Origin: JAVVEZ01 sp032250895
Lineage (GTDB): Bacteria; Pseudomonadota; Gammaproteobacteria; Pseudomonadales; Pseudohongiellaceae
Length of the DNA: 21,892 nt
Reading direction: 5' to 3'
Assembly (NCBI GenBank): GCA_032250895.1
Contig: JAVVEZ010000059.1
Coordinates: forward strand, 1 to 21,892
Shown here: positions 21,570 through 21,892 of the stretch, in pieces
Numbering within the stretch: the first letter of the stretch is position 1
How the letters are laid out: every line of letters starts with the position of its first letter
The notes under the pieces: model-generated
Told to the model about the DNA's origin: nothing
What the model saw: only the letters and a program-made list of their open reading frames with translations
Database searches by the model: none
Position numbers and translations under genes: made by a program

Positions 21570-21892
21570 TTAACGCAGGCCGGAAACGTAGCTGGCCAGG
21601 GCGCTGATTTCCTCGTCGTTGAGGCGTGCGGCCAGTGCGCGCATGACGGCCGCGTTGTCATTTTCACGCTGTTTGGCACGAAAGGCCTTGAGTTGGACTT
21701 CCACATAGGCCGGGTCCTGTCCGCTCAGCGCCGGAAAGCCGGCTGCGCTGTTGCCACTGCCGGTGGGGGAATGACAGGCGGCACAGGCCGCCACACCGAT
21801 GTCGGCAATGCCGCCCCGGTAAATCCGCTGGCCGAGGGCCACCTTGTCTGCTTCCGCGACACCCTGGGGGGCGTCCAGGGACGCAAAATAGG
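21570..21892 (-). CDS. Cytochrome c4-like protein, C-terminal part (partial)
   Basis: The frame is open to the window edge, so only the last 107 residues are seen. A short GTG-started ORF (21842) is not the real start. It contains the heme-binding motif C-A-A-C-H, the c4-type I-Y-R-G-G-I-A-D-I-G-V-A-A-C lead-in, F-P-A-L-S-G-Q with Q-L-K-A-F-R, and a probable Met ligand in V-M-R-A-L. This matches the second heme domain of diheme cytochrome c4, a periplasmic electron carrier to terminal oxidases. The first heme domain and signal peptide would lie beyond the edge. Confidence 0.85.
   Translation of the reverse strand, partial: YFASLDAPQGVAEADKVALGQRIYRGGIADIGVAACAACHSPTGSGNSAAGFPALSGQDPAYVEVQLKAFRAKQRENDNAAVMRALAARLNDEEISALASYVSGLR

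Overview
The window looks like a chromosomal segment of a high-GC gammaproteobacterium. Supporting this are a cytochrome c4-dsbA pair, a single-operon type II secretion system (T2SS), an ABC-2 polysaccharide exporter of the Wzm/Wzt type, and many copies of an ATTCCCGC...GCGGGAAT palindrome (dRS3/REP-like). Every gene I can support is on the minus strand, so transcription runs from high to low coordinates.

Layout in transcription order. (1) 21892-20771: the C-terminal half of a cytochrome c4-like protein (cut by the window edge) and dsbA, closed by a rho-independent terminator at 20697-20732. (2) 20562-10246: a promoter and then gspL-gspM-gspE-gspF-gspD-gspG-gspH-gspI-gspJ-gspK, mostly with ATGA or longer overlaps. 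The exceptions are three junctions (M/E, F/D, D/G) that carry REP-like palindromes. gspC, gspN and gspO are not present. GspD appears to be a lipoprotein. (3) 10242-6810: a polysaccharide ABC-2 permease, its ATPase with a C-terminal cargo domain, and a GNAT-type acyltransferase. They start 3 nt after gspK and are coupled to each other by ATGA overlaps. The ATPase and acyltransferase genes contain in-frame insertions of the REP-like repeat. (4) 6722-4433: an AT-richer accessory patch with a decayed AbiEii-type nucleotidyltransferase toxin, an intact AbiEi-type antitoxin, an SDH-family Clp-fold serine proteinase and a small coupled protein. The proteinase pair lies between two 89-bp direct repeats that each carry the 5' end of the next gene. 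A 12-nt C tract (on the coding strand) sits exactly at the junction. (5) 4348-3614: a PIG-L/LmbE-type deacetylase. (6) 3613-3015: about 600 bp without a gene, holding a 166-bp imperfect palindrome, a short tandem duplication and one REP-like copy. (7) 3014-33: a 993-residue cysteine-free secreted or surface protein built from Ig-like beta repeats.

How they may work together (inference): DsbA and the T2SS provide periplasmic folding and export across the outer membrane, the ABC exporter with the acyltransferase and deacetylase suggests a surface glycan, and the large beta-rich protein is a candidate exported surface component. The least explained parts are the proteinase cassette with its duplicated leader and C tract, and the REP-like insertions within genes.
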